The position numbers were made by a program, and so were the translations under genes. Under the pieces are notes generated by a model that did no database searches, had not been told where the DNA came from, and worked only from the letters and a program-made list of their open reading frames with translations. A stretch of 64,000 bases of DNA from Pseudovirgaria hyperparasitica (Eukaryota; Ascomycota; Dothideomycetes; Acrospermales; Acrospermaceae). Shown piece after piece: positions 20,930-32,797 of the stretch. The stretch is from the NCBI RefSeq assembly GCF_010093815.1, contig NW_022985555.1, positions 432,186-496,185 of the forward strand, in the 5' to 3' direction. Numbering within the stretch: position 1 is the first letter of the stretch; each line of letters opens with the position of its first letter.

Positions 20930-21700
20930 CCGACTGGTAATCAGCGCAGAAATTCCCTGACAGACGAAGTTGAAAGTGATGCGTTGTTCAATTTCGCGTG
21001 ATCTTCCTTACTTCCTCAGGATGCAGGTCAACTTCAAGGACTTGAGAATACCTCTGAATTCTCGCCGTACTTTCGGATGAAGTGATCTATACCACTTTTT
21101 GCTTGAACTGGAGAAGTCTAGCAATTTCATGGAAGCTGTACCTTGTGGCCATGCATCTATGATCGGGTCAAGCGGGCCTCCTTTGACGACAGTGATCGTT
21201 GCAAGCACGAAGAATTTCTGAACCTGAATACCCTGGTCCAGTAGCCAAGGGTCATGACCGTCGGACGACTCAGATGTACGGGGACACGGATGAACCCCGA
21301 TCTGATTGACGATAGGACGCGTCCCTGCAATTTCTAGAGGTGGTCTTCAGGTGATTACGCAAGAAGCTGGAGACACCAATGACTTTTGCTTTTCCAGATC
21401 ATCGAAACGCCCTCTATTGCTCAATATACGGCTCGGAGGTCCTTATCATTTCTAGCGAAGTAAGGACTGTGGATAAAATACCTGACTTGAGCATTAGGAA
21501 AGGTTTATGTTAGAAATGCTTTCGTTATGAACCCACATATCGGAATTTGAAGGCCAACAGGTTTAGACTCATACTGATAGCTCGAGTTATATCGTCGAGT
21601 GTCTCGAGGACTGTGATTGTGACACACAGCTCCTCTCGTTTCACGCCAGCCTCATTCATGACCTATTCATACCCCTTGCATCGCTTAATCACCCCTTGCT
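20930..21700 (-). pseudogene. Decayed aldo-keto reductase gene
   Basis: Minus-strand reading gives pieces of the NADPH-dependent aldo-keto reductase (xylose-reductase-like) fold in the right order but in different frames: NEAGVKREELCVTITVLETL near 21650, SGKAKVIGVSSF near 21390 (the family's GKxxxIGVSNF), KGGPLDPIIDAW near 21175, and an RIQRYSQVLEVDLHPEEV-like tail near 21020. Several stops and frame changes separate them, and the N-terminal Asp-Tyr catalytic part is not clear. It is not RIP-mutated, so the decay is ordinary drift. It lies beside a MFS exporter and may be what remains of a small metabolic gene set. Confidence 0.65.
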
Positions 21701-22177
21701 TTGTCGCATTATGATTGATATTGTAGTAAGCTCTATATATCACAAAGACTCTTCATCGCACTGTCGAGGTCAACATCTCTGGCTAGCTGCTGCGACGAAG
21801 AGGTCATTCAGACCCCAGCAGACAACGACGACTGTCGATACTCGGGTATTACAACGTGTAGACTTCGTTCTGTCAGCGTACAACCGACCCACACCAGCTT
21901 ACACTCTAGGAGCCACGGTGAGTGAGTAGTGGTAAATTCGAGGAATGGAGGTAGAGGGTAGACGGGTACTTTTACCGTATGCATCCAAGCGTTTGTGGTG
22001 GATATAGGCGAGTTTGTCGTAATAGCGGTCATCGTTTATCTCTAACCCAACAGTGACGGCGTCCGCAACCTCCGGCAGCAACCTGGCAGCGTGTAGGGTA
22101 GTGCACATCATTGCATGAGTGCGAGGTGGTGTTGGGGTTGAATATTGGATGATATATTATATTGAACAGTTCAAAGA

Positions 22178-22189
22178 TCGGCGCGCCGA
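22178..22189. promoter_or_regulatory. Perfect 12-bp palindrome TCGGCGCGCCGA upstream of the MFS gene
   Basis: A CGG...CCG inverted pair of the kind bound by Zn2Cys6 regulators, about 330 bp upstream of the exporter start. That it is a regulator site is inference. Confidence 0.35.
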
Positions 22190-22411
22190 AGCCCGACCCG
22201 CCGATGGATTGCCGCGTGGGGTTCGCAACGCTAGCCGAGCACTAGAGACTGGCCCGTGCCGCTCGCTGTGATTGGGCGACTGGTGGCATTCTCGGGCCCG
22301 ATATTCCTTCTCGCATGCGAACGATGTGATGCCTTGCGAGCCTCATGCGACGTTGAATCTCCGTCGGACATTTTATGACTCCCGAGCATGGACTCTAACT
22401 CTCCAGTGTAT

Positions 22412-22417
22412 TATAAG
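22412..22417 (+). promoter_or_regulatory. Candidate TATA box of the MFS gene
   Basis: TATAAG about 100 bp before the start codon at 22517, followed by pyrimidine-rich sequence. Confidence 0.4.
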
Positions 22418-22516
22418 ATGCTGGCTGCCTGCCCTCAATCCATCTCATCATGCTTGCCATCTGACTACCTTTCTGGACAACCATACAGTTCGCCAATCCA
22501 CTGATACTGTCTGCTT

Positions 22517-24340
22517 TTGAAGATGGCGTTGGACAATAAACAAACAGGTTCCCCTACCATGCAGGACCAATCGTCCAGAGAAGCTTCCCCAGAACGACAC
22601 TCCATAGAGAAGCCCCAGTCGATTCACGAGAACTACGGGGTACAGCGAGCGTCTTCAGACATCGACGAGAAGAAATTAGCGCCCGTCCAGTCTGCTCAAC
22701 CAGTATACCCAGGATGGAAGACACTGCTGCCAATTATAGTCTCAATTTACATGACTTTCTTTCTCATCGCTTTAGACAAGACGATCATTGGTGTTGCTAT
22801 ACCCAAAATCACAGATCAATTCGATAGTTTGAACGACATCGGTTGGTATGGCAGCTCGTACCTATTGACCAGTCAGTTGATGCTCCTACGTTGCCCTTTC
22901 ATTGCTGATAATTGAGCAGCGGCTGCCACTCAACTGGTCTTCGGCAAGATCTACCAGTTCTACTCTCCCAAAACCGTATATCTCATCTGTATCGTCGTCT
23001 TCGAGCTTGGCTCGGCAATTTCTGGAGCCGCACCGAATTCAGGAGCTCTCATCGCCGGTAAAAGCTCTCTATCAAATATGCTGCTCTCACGCTGACAATG
23101 TACCAAAGGTCGAGCAATTTCAGGCCTGGGAGCCTCAGGCATGCAGAACGGGTCTGTTATCATTTTCATGCACATCGTACCGCTCCACCGTCAACCCATC
23201 TTCCAGGGCCTCATGGGCATGGTCTTCGGAATCTCGAGTGTCCTGGGCCCTCTCCTCGGTGGCGTCTTCACAGACCATTTGTCATGGCGATGGTGCTTCT
23301 ACATTAACCTTCCCATTGGTGGCGTTGCATTCGTCGTCATCTTCTTCATTATGAAGCTTGACATTCAACGCCCGGCAAAGCTCACCATTCCGCAGCAACT
23401 CCTCAAGCTCGACCCCATTGGCAACGCATTCTTCGTTCCCGGTATCGTCTGTCTCCTCCTCGCCCTACAATGGGGCGGTGGCTCATACCCGTGGTCCAAC
23501 CCACGCATCATCGCTTTACTTGTCCTTGCCCCGATCCTCCTCATCACTTTTATCGTCTCCCAATGCATCCTCGGCGAACGTGCCATGGTACCTCTACGCA
23601 TCGTTCGCCAACGTTCAATTGCCGCATCCACTCTCTTCGCATTCTGTGTTGGCGGTCTTATGATTGTCGTCATATACTACCTACCTCTCTGGTTCCAAGC
23701 CATTAAGGGCGCATCTGCTCAGAAGTCCGGCTTCATGCAAATCCCCACCATACTCTCCATGGTCGTGGCATCTGTTCTCGGTGGCGTCGCAATCAAGAAT
23801 ATCGGCTACTATGCGCCATTCATGATTGCAACATCCGTGCTTACAGCCATCGGTGCTGGGCTATTGTCAACGCTCAATCCCGCTTCGGGGCATCCGCAGT
23901 GGATCGGATACCAATTCATCTTCGGTTTTGGACTTGGCCTCGGTATGCAGCAGAGCGCGACCGCAGTGCGAGCCAGTCTATCCAAGAAGGATGTCAGTAT
24001 TGGCGTGGCGTGTGTATTCTTCTGCATGACGCTGGGACAAGCACTCTTCCTCGCAGTTGCACAGAGTATCTTCCAGTCTCAATTCAGATCAAAATTGAGT
24101 GCCATGACTGGTTTTGATGTCGCAGCAGTTATCGGCAGTGGAGCAACAGAATTCCGACAAATCGTGCCAGTGCAGAAATTGCCGGCAGTGCTTGAAGCGT
24201 ATAGCGAAAGTGTGACGAACACTTTTTATATTCCAGTAGCGGTGGCGTGTTTGAGTATTGTTGGGAGTGGGTGTGTGGAATGGAAGAATATCAAGCTAGC
24301 AGAGAAGCCGAAGGAGGCTAAGGGAATGGCGGAGGCTTGA
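22517..24340 (+). CDS. MFS exporter, DHA14-type (14 TM drug/toxin:proton antiporter family)
   Basis: Three exons: 22517-22871, 22920-23057 and 23109-24340, with introns of 48 and 51 bp. Phases match (TT A|CG GCT GCC; GCC G|GT CGA) and the product is 574 residues. The N-terminal ~70 residues are polar. TM1 carries [18 protein letters not shown]; the region after the first intron reads [20 protein letters not shown]. The antiporter motif C region is [20 protein letters not shown], followed by [12 protein letters not shown], both typical of the 14-TM efflux branch. It probably exports a toxin, drug or metabolite across the plasma membrane; the substrate cannot be told. An alternative start is Met3 (22523). 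It neighbours the decayed aldo-keto reductase. Confidence 0.9.
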
Positions 24341-25204
24341 TATGAACTAAAGGCTGCATTGTAGGCGTTGGCTGTAGCATATACTGACTCCACTCATTTG
24401 AGTAATATGCTGATATGCATTAATACATGATTGATGACCATTAACTGCTTTCGTTTTTTATTTGTCTCCGGCCTGAATTCATACCAAAGCATCCCCTGAA
24501 GACAAGTATTCCGCGTCAGGTCATGGAACTACTACGTGGTGTGCCACGCGGAGGGTTGCAAACATCCGGATGTCCGGGTCGAGGTTGCAGCTGCCACCTT
24601 ACCAGTTCCCTGGTTCAAGCATGATTCAGTAATTAGCTGCAACCTCATCTGTTTCTAGACAATAAATTGTGGGGGCATCCGCGAATATAAAACCTGGCGC
24701 GCTACCCCTTTCGCCACCTTATCCTAACAACCTCTTCCTATTTTAACTTCTGACCTCTTCTACCATAAGGCGATATGTACTCGTTAACAAAGAGCACACG
24801 CATCCTGCATTGATGTTTGGACACAACGAGATATCCTTCGTCCGCTTGAAGATGATACCACGTCGCTTCTTACAGCAGCTATGCGTTGACGTCGATTCCG
24901 ATGCGGTGAAGCAGAGGCTTACGAACTAATCATGATTGATCTACAGGCGTCAATGCAGAAGGCGTCATTGTACACTAAGAGCAGGGAGTTCATGGCGTCA
25001 GCAAGATGCAATCGAAAAGGCTGTTCTCAAATAGCAACATGAATATCCGAAGAAACCAAACACGAAAGATAACCTCTTGGGAACCAATTGTTGTGTTTAT
25101 AGCGTCCAGTGTCGGAACTTATTGCTTGTCAGCTACACTATGTCTTGATCCATCGGGGGGGGGGGGGGGGCATATCAATCATTCCCGCTCTTTTAACTTC
25201 CATA
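24341..25204. other. Intergenic with an orphan TATA-type promoter and a G16 run
   Basis: TATAAAA near 24687 is followed by C/T-rich sequence and an ATG at 24775 that opens only about a dozen codons, so any transcript may be non-coding or the gene is lost. A homopolymer of 16 G occupies 25155-25170, in the presumed 3' UTR of the minus-strand gene that ends at 25205. Confidence 0.4.
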
Positions 25205-26323
25205 TCATTCCTCAATTTCGCCTAGGTCCTCCAGATGAGCTCCAATGGCAATAAAGTCTGTTTCATCGGACAATTGCCAACCTTCATGGCCGTTCCAAGG
25301 CGCCTGAGGCGACAATGGAGATCGCTCCTCTAAAGGGTCATTGTGTGCCCAAGTCGACCCATCGTTGTCTTCGTCATCTTGATATAATTGTTATAGCCAC
25401 GAGGTATGTTGTAGTTGTGAAAGACCTTACCATTATCAACACTCTCAGCGTACTCAGGACTAGCCCCATCCGCGGCATTCTCGTTGCCCTCATCATCTTC
25501 CCGGTTGTCGTCATCGTTATCCGAACTGCTGTCATCCTCGTCCTCATTCTCATTGCCACCATTCTCTTCGTCGCTGTCTTCGTTGTTTGTATAACTTCCA
25601 CTATGGTTGCCCTCACTGTCGTCTGACTCTACACGCCGGCCATAATCTGTTATAGATAGTATTGTCAGCTCGTTAATGGCCAACGATCCACCAAGAGCAG
25701 GCTCACAGCCATTTTCATCGTTTTCGGGAGCCATGTATCCCCCTGGATAGCTACTGTTCGTTCGAGATCGATCGAGGATGTGACTAAGTCACTTTGAGTT
25801 GCTAAGGAGATCAAAGCTCCCTCTCTACCGAGTCTGAAGAGGAGGTTCATATATCGAAGGACTGTGCGAATTAAGAATTCAGTATAACTCAATGGTCGGA
25901 TAGAGATCACAATTTATCGGACTCACTTACAAGAACGCTGCATTCGCATCGCCCTGTCGAGACCAATGAGCACTGGAATCTACCAAACCACCCTGGGTCT
26001 TTGACACCAGCATCCGAATATACGGCTCCCTACTTGAACTGACCTCATTACCGCCTATTAGCGTGTGGAAACACGAGATGTGCAGAAGTTGCTTCGTGGT
26101 TGGCACGACTTTGAACGGTAGGGAGAAAGTTCGGTTGTCCCATTCAAGCTGGACCGAGAAGAGACCATGTCGGTATCCTTGTTTAATGAGGAGAAAGCGT
26201 GGGGTTATGCCTTTTGTCCCCTTGTTATCGTTGACTCAGGCAGCTCTAAATGCACTGCTGCCTGTCTCACGCGGCACAAAAGTGTACACTTAGGATATTT
26301 TCTCTGGGTTGAGAGGGTATCAT
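25205..26323 (-). CDS. Five-exon hypothetical protein with an acidic low-complexity region
   Basis: Exons 26323-26288, 26220-25931, 25861-25829, 25753-25431 and 25377-25205, with introns of 67, 69, 75 and 53 bp. All junctions keep one frame and the last ends exactly on a stop, giving about 284 residues. Exon 2 encodes a folded-looking segment (RFLLIKQGYRHGLFSVQLEW, then LPFKVVPTTKQLLHISCFHT). Residues about 164-212 are a dense Asp/Glu/Ser/Asn run. The last exon is ordered again (WQLSDETDFIAIGAHLEDLG). Exon 3 is only 33 nt and is the weakest part of the model; a 45-bp in-frame segment in exon 4 could also be an intron. No family recognised. Confidence 0.65.
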
Positions 26324-29300
26324 GAAGCAACAGACAGACTGGCCGCGTGACTCATTTCAAGGCTGACCAGGTTCAAGAAAGACTGCCTACTACATTGGTT
26401 GCTTTGTCCAGCATTAGAGCCGTTTTGGCGAGTTCGGATGAGAACATCGAGAGCCAGTATTTCCACCAAACGGCTCTCAGATGCCACTCGTACAGATACT
26501 ACCATCATGGAAGCGCGCCATGGGTAGTAGCAACAGAGCCACTCCACCAAGTCACGATCTTCGGCAATGATGCGCTCTCCAGCCAGGGTCAGACTGGCCT
26601 TTCTCCAACACCATCCTTCTGTACCACAACCCGTGAGGAAGATAATGCTTCCAGTATGCAATAGCTCTGGCGCTTAGATGCGTCTACACTTCCAGGCAAT
26701 CTTGATCAGAAATACCTTCTCTCATTGCAGAAAATTCAGACTTCTTATACTGCCTTTGATTGCTCGAGTTTGCAATGTCAAAGATTTCACAACAAAGCAA
26801 GATGCGGGCCAGTCTGCTCTTCTGCTCTCAACCCTGCAAGAACTGGTGTTCGGATGCTATACTGTGGTCAGGGCAGTCCTCCAAGCATCGCTGGCAGCAA
26901 AGGCGTGCATGCATATGCGGAGAGCTCTTAGCTGCAGAGAGAGCCAGATGACCGCTACCTTCCACTACCACTCTACCAGCTACGCTCATGATAGTACAAC
27001 TGCAGAGCCTCATAAGATTTTCATTGCAATGCAAAAGCCAGCATACTGGTCATCTCACTGACTGTCGTCTCAGCTACCCGTTCAACTTTTTGCAGAACTG
27101 ATGCTAAGCACACTTGGCACGGCAGTTACGATGACTTCAATGAAGTTGCCCTCTATCGATCCTTGGAATGAGTCCGTTGACCGGTCGCCGCCTTTACTAC
27201 ATGAGACACCTCACATTTGCGATAGGGAACGCGACATCGGATCCCCGTCGTCTTCATGGAGTAATACACCAGTCCCCAACGAGTTCTCATAGACGTGCAG
27301 CATCTGCACAGGCGCTGCTACAGCTGACTGAAGTCCGCTGAGCGAGACTGGGGCTCTGGTCGCCCTGACAGTTTTCCCCCACGCGGGTACGATATGTGGC
27401 CTATGTTAAAGGCTATCACTACTTTGGAAAGAGGGTCGTAGTTTGCCTTCTAGACATCTTTCGGGACAATAGACCTTGCGATACTCCTCTTGCGCGATTT
27501 TTCAAGCCTTGAAACGTTGCTTCGAGGCCTTTTACCCTTTTGGTCTTACACGGACCTCAGTGACCACCTGTATCATCCCACATTAAGATGATCGTTTCCA
27601 TCCACATCAGGATTTCGACAGTCCATGCCTGCTAGTTCATCATTTTTTTAGAGAGTTGTGGAGACAACACCGTGGTCCTAATTTCCATCCTCGTGGTCAG
27701 ACCAATTGACGACCATATCCTCCGCATGCAAGTTGATAGAGTCAGCAGCAACGTGCGAACTACTGGGGACAGAAATCCGATTAATATGTTTTAGAAGTGG
27801 GCGTTCTTGCTACGCTATAACATATTGGTCAAGATGGGGATCTATGCCCTATACAAGGATATTATGGCCCAAGTCTCGGCCTGCGTCGTTTATGCTGTAG
27901 CACATGTCAATTGGTCGCATGGGATGATAGCAAGCGGCTCGATATCCTTGGTGCTGCTGCACTTACTTGCAACAATATGTGAACAGCTTCCGTGATTGGT
28001 CACTTGAACGGTAAGCTCGTCGAGGCTCTATATACTGGTGCTATGGCCTCCATCTTCTATCCAAGTTTTCCTGGGGCCGAAACGTATCCACGCAGACAGC
28101 AGCCATCACCCTATCTCTGGAATCTTGATATATGCCTTGCTACTGATACAATCTTGATGGGCCTATAGCCATCTTTACTAGAGATACCCATCATTTAGGG
28201 CAGAGCTCAGACAACAAGAGTGATGCGGTGAAACAATCCAGACGGACCGCCTGTAAGACTTCAAGCAATAATGTCCCTGTTGATGATATCCTTGTTAGAG
28301 TCACGGTGGTCGATGCAGCGAGAATGTTGATAACAGCTCGCCTTTCTTTGGCGTTAGTAGCATGATCTGCCGTCATAATTCTAGTTCTACGCGCTGAATC
28401 GCTCAGTGGGCAGCAGTGAGCCATGTAGATACCCACTTACCCTGTAGACATCGTTGACAGCATTTAGGGGCATCTGAAGTCCTCTCCACATCATTGCACG
28501 TCATCTGAGCGACGCTACTGCACCATCGCTGCGTATGCAGGCCTCAGCCCAGCCGCACCTAAGATCGCCCCCTCGCCGTTGGTCTCCGAGGCCATACAGT
28601 ATTCGACTTGCATGAAAGAGCTGCACGGAAGACTGTCAATGCTGCGAGATGGACTCAAGTCTGTCTGTCTGTGAGGAAAACCCTCAACCATATCGTCCAG
28701 CTTGGCAGCCATGTCATCTCGACTAGATCCTAAGATGGGATTGATATCCCGCACAGAGCTCAGCTGAATAACTGCTTCCCGGACAAAATTCGACGCGGCT
28801 ATGACCCATGAGCTTATCATCAAGAATGACATAGCAAGGCTTTGACACCAAGAGGTGGTACCGTCGAAGGTAATAAGGATTGTCGTTCCGTCCGGCATCG
28901 TTCCGAGATGTATCTGAGTGGGACCAGTGCTATAAGCAGGGTGGACAGGTTTCTGTACTATGTGCTAATAAAAAAGAGTGTGATCAGGAAATACAACACC
29001 CGGCAAGTGGTCTTTGAGCTGTATCGCAGTTCTAGCAGAAGGCTATGATCAAAAACCGGCGGCACTGAGTTCTAGACCTCCCACTAACAGCTCACATTTA
29101 ACGACTGGTCGCATGATGCTTCCTTCAATACTGTCGATCTCTTCCTCCATCTCACCATCCTTCTCATAACTGAACCAGCGCGTGCACCCCGAAGAAATGC
29201 GTTTCAATAGGATAGCCAACCGTCGCGATCAACAAAGTTTTGCTTTGCAGTCCGCCAATAGAAGCCCCAAAACATCAAGAGAGCCTCGTTTGGAGATAAA

Positions 29301-29425
29301 TTGATCTATTCATGGCCAGACGAATGACGTAGCGTCGATCCTCCTGACCTTATAGATCACACATCGTAGCTCATGATCACGAAAGGGAACGATATGTTAT
29401 ATGCAATTACATATTCAGTGGCTCA
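26324..29425. other. About 3.1 kb without a supportable gene
   Basis: Composition is normal and not RIP-like. Open frames up to about 130 codons occur on both strands (for example 26678-27061 plus, 28515-28898 minus), but none shows a domain, a consistent splice pattern or a conserved start. It may hold decayed genes. Confidence 0.4.
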
Positions 29426-29433
29426 TGCGCAAC
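29426..29433. repeat. hAT target-site duplication, left copy
   Basis: TGCGCAAC, identical to 61509-61516. Confidence 0.9.
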
Positions 29434-29949
29434 CAGAGTTCCTATCAATCAGTCCAACTTCAATTCTGCCTCTCTAGAATTGACTTAGTCTAGTTCAACT
29501 AAGGCCTCTTGCTAAGGGTTAGATCTTCAGTCTAATTTAATTCTAGGGCAGGATTAAGTTACTAATAGTTAAGTTAAACTAAAGTTATATATAGTATATA
29601 TATATATAGAGTAGTGTTTTTAGGTGTTAAGTTTAGGGAGCTACCTACTAAGGATAGTCCGTTAGCTAATAGTAACCTATACTAGTCTCTCTACGTCTAG
29701 CCTATTCTAGCTATTATTCTAAGCCTTATATTTTTAAAGTATTTACTATCTCGACTTATAATTATTACGTCTACTACTACGCGTTAACACTATTAATATA
29801 GCTTCTTAGCGCCTAGTTTACGCGCCTAAAGTATACTCTCGTAATATATTTAAATAGTAATATTCCTAGGTCGAGTATATATAGAGAATCGCGCGTCCTA
29901 GGAAGTCCTAGAATATATTACCTCTTAATAAAGATAATAAAGATAATAA

Positions 29950-30903
29950 TAATAATATAACTACCCGTAGGCTAATACTACTATCTCTATCTAGCGCTAG
30001 CCCTATACTATACTAGCCTATACCTAAAGATCTATATAGCTACCTAGTATAAGAGAGAGAGATAATAGAGATAGGTAGTACTAGAGGAGATAAAGATAAT
30101 AAAGATTCCTAGAGTTTTATAGGCCTAGACATAGAGTCTTTATATAAGGGTGTTATATAGTCCCGCCTTCTAGGCTTTATAAAATCTATAGCACTACTTA
30201 AGCGCGTAAACGCGTTTAGCTAGATCTAGAAGTATAGTTTCCGTCTAGAGTAAATTAGTAATAGAGATAAGTACTAGTAGTATTAAGTCTACTATAAAGA
30301 GAAACGTATAGGAGGGAGATTTAAGGTAGCCTTAACTACTAACGCCGTAGACTATCTCTATAATATATACTAGTAGTACCTAAGTAGTAAGAGGAAGTGT
30401 AAGGAGAGTAATATACTAAAGATAATAGTTAAGAAGGCTAGGATAGATTAGACTACGGTAAATCTACTTATCTAGACCTTTCATCCTAATAGATTTAACT
30501 AACTACTAGTAAAGTAGGTTATACTTAACTTATAGTCTCTTTACGTTATCGAAAACCCTTATCTCCATAAAGCTATCTTAAGAGTAAACCTAGAGGTAGA
30601 AGCCTTAATATAGGAGAGTACGGATACCCTTTAAAGCTATATCTTAAATACCTATAGACGTGGCTTAGCACGACTTTATAAGGTCCTTAGTACTACTATC
30701 TTAAAGATTTATATTATGTTTAATAGCTGGAGTTCACGGAACTACTATCTATCTCTATAATTCTATATAGCGCACTTTATAAATAAGAAGGGTATCTTTA
30801 TTAATATCTTCTTAGAATTACCTAAGGTTAGAGGTAGCTATACTAGTAAAAACTTTAGAGATTTAACTCTCGTAGTACTTAAGAGGTATAGGATTAAGGA
30901 TAA
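29950..30903 (+). pseudogene. hAT transposase, N-terminal half
   Basis: Coding-like on the plus strand with many RIP stops. A BED-type zinc-finger-like region lies near 30210-30400 (its cysteines appear to have become Tyr codons). The catalytic N-terminal part follows, with FNSWSSRNYYLSL near 30720 and HFINKKGIFINIFLELPKVR near 30775, matching the D-W-S-x-N and H-F-I-D blocks of hAT transposases. It stops where chromovirus C begins. Confidence 0.75.
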
Positions 30904-31131
30904 TGTAAGAATAGGGTTATTAGATAGTAGTGTAGTTAGATAGAATAATAGGGTGTATTCTATTATAGAACGAATTACTACCGAACCCTTTTAGTAGGAA
31001 TCTAAGAGTATATATATAAAGGGACGCTAATCTATCTAGCACGTAACTATTTACCGCCCTTCACGTTACCTCCTAACCCTATTAGCTAAGGTATATATAG
31101 GTTAGGTCCTACCTAAGGCTAAGTCCTAATA
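30904..31131 (-). repeat. Family C 3' LTR (228 bp)
   Basis: Reads TGTAAGAATAGGG... on the plus strand; matches 59320-59547 and the reverse complement of 791-1018. Confidence 0.88.
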
Positions 31132-32557
31132 ATTATTCCTTCCCTCTAGGAAGCTACCCTTAGCGACCTAGATTATTATCTATCTCTATATCCCTATCCT
31201 AAGTCTCGTAAGACCTTAGTTATTCTCTACGCTTCGTCTTAGATACTTACCGATATTCGCTAATCTAAGATTTATATAAGCGTTTTCCTAATAAACTAGA
31301 TTTTATCTATCTTAACTTCTTATATAGGTGAGATTACCTAATTAGACCTAGCGTATCACGTAATATGATTAGGTAAGCCCGGGTACTACCTATATTAAAA
31401 TCTTTTCTTAGAAATATTCCTTTCTTTAAAAAACTTCTTAACTCTTTATAGAGTTTTTTAGATTATTAGATATATTACCCGATCCTTATAGATATAGATT
31501 TATATAGATTTACTATAATTTAGTACGATTTACGTAATTTACTAATTTTTATACCGTCCTTAGCTAGTAATAACATAATTCGTAATAATCTATATAAATT
31601 AATAATAATCGTAATATGGTTTCCTAAAATCTTAATACTCTAAAGCAATCGGCGCGGAAATAGGCGCCTTTAAATAATCTCTATCTTATATACGTCACTA
31701 ATATGTCGAAAGCCATTAATCTACCCCGACCTAGGCTAGGCTCTAATAATCTAGCTATATATTATTATAGTTATCGCTTTCCGTTATATATTACTCACGG
31801 TAGTACTAAATCTATAATATACGGTACTTACATAACTAAGAAGCGTTATTACTTATAGGTATTTAAGTAAGTTTAAAGAACTTTATATAGATTTACTTAT
31901 ATTAGTATAGATTACTACTAGGCCTCTAGTAACCCCTACTAATAAGGAGCGTAGTACTACCGATTATAACGCCTTAGAGAAGGCTTTCTATAAGCTATAT
32001 ATCTAAGGTAAGGGTTACGCCTAGGAGTACGATTCTAATAAGATCCGTAAGGATTTATCGGAATCTACTATAGCTATTATTACCACAATTACTAGATAAT
32101 ATCATTTTTCTTAAATCATTATAGATTCTTACTAATATATATTAATCTCTATAATAGTACTAAAATCTCTACCACTTCGGACTTCTTTCTATATACTAGC
32201 GATATTAAAATTCCTAGAAAAGGTTCTAGTAAAAAGGCTAAGGTTCCTTCCTCGCGCGTGCTAAAGAGCCGTAAATTTAGGGAAGATAGCTCTAATCTAG
32301 AAGTTTCTATACTAAAGGTATATAGTTCTATACCGATTATTAAATCTTTTCGCTAATTTATATAATTCTTAGCGTGCCCACGCCGGTCCGTCCCTCTCTA
32401 TCCCGGGTTCTACCGCTCCGTAGGTTTCTATAGAGAAGTTTATAGCTATAAGGCGCGCTATATAGAATTTATAGTATTGGAACGAAAGGCTAGAGACTTA
32501 TGTTATAAAGCTCTATACTATACTAAATAAGAACTAGCGGAAGGAATTAGATGTAAC
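31132..32557 (-). other. 3' internal region of chromovirus C, left of insert A
   Basis: 31132-31921 is shared with the copy at the window start. 31922-32557 is beyond that overlap and looks coding-like on the plus strand, opposite to the element; it continues for a short way right of insert A (40718 on). No domain recognised. Confidence 0.5.
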
Positions 32558-32797
32558 TGTTAGGGCTAACACTAGGATGGACTCAACTAGAACACTATGG
32601 TCTAGTACGGTCCGTGATAGGTGGACCCAGGGTAAGCTAGCTAGAATAAGCGAGACCACTATATAAGTAGGCCGTATATACTTAATTCCTACTCTTTAGG
32701 AATTAACCTTATTAAGAGAGTAGACTACCCTTTTAAATATATTCCCGAATCCTCCTATGACCTATTAGACTACTATCCTATATCTATAATCCTTATA
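32558..32797 (+). repeat. Copy A 5' LTR (240 bp)
   Basis: Begins TGTTAGGGCTAACACTAGG; same length as the three other LTRs of this family. Confidence 0.9.

Noticed and set aside
22517-22919. Treating the MFS gene as broken because its first frame ends at 22915
   Set aside because: Two GT-AG introns restore one frame of 574 residues with all family motifs.
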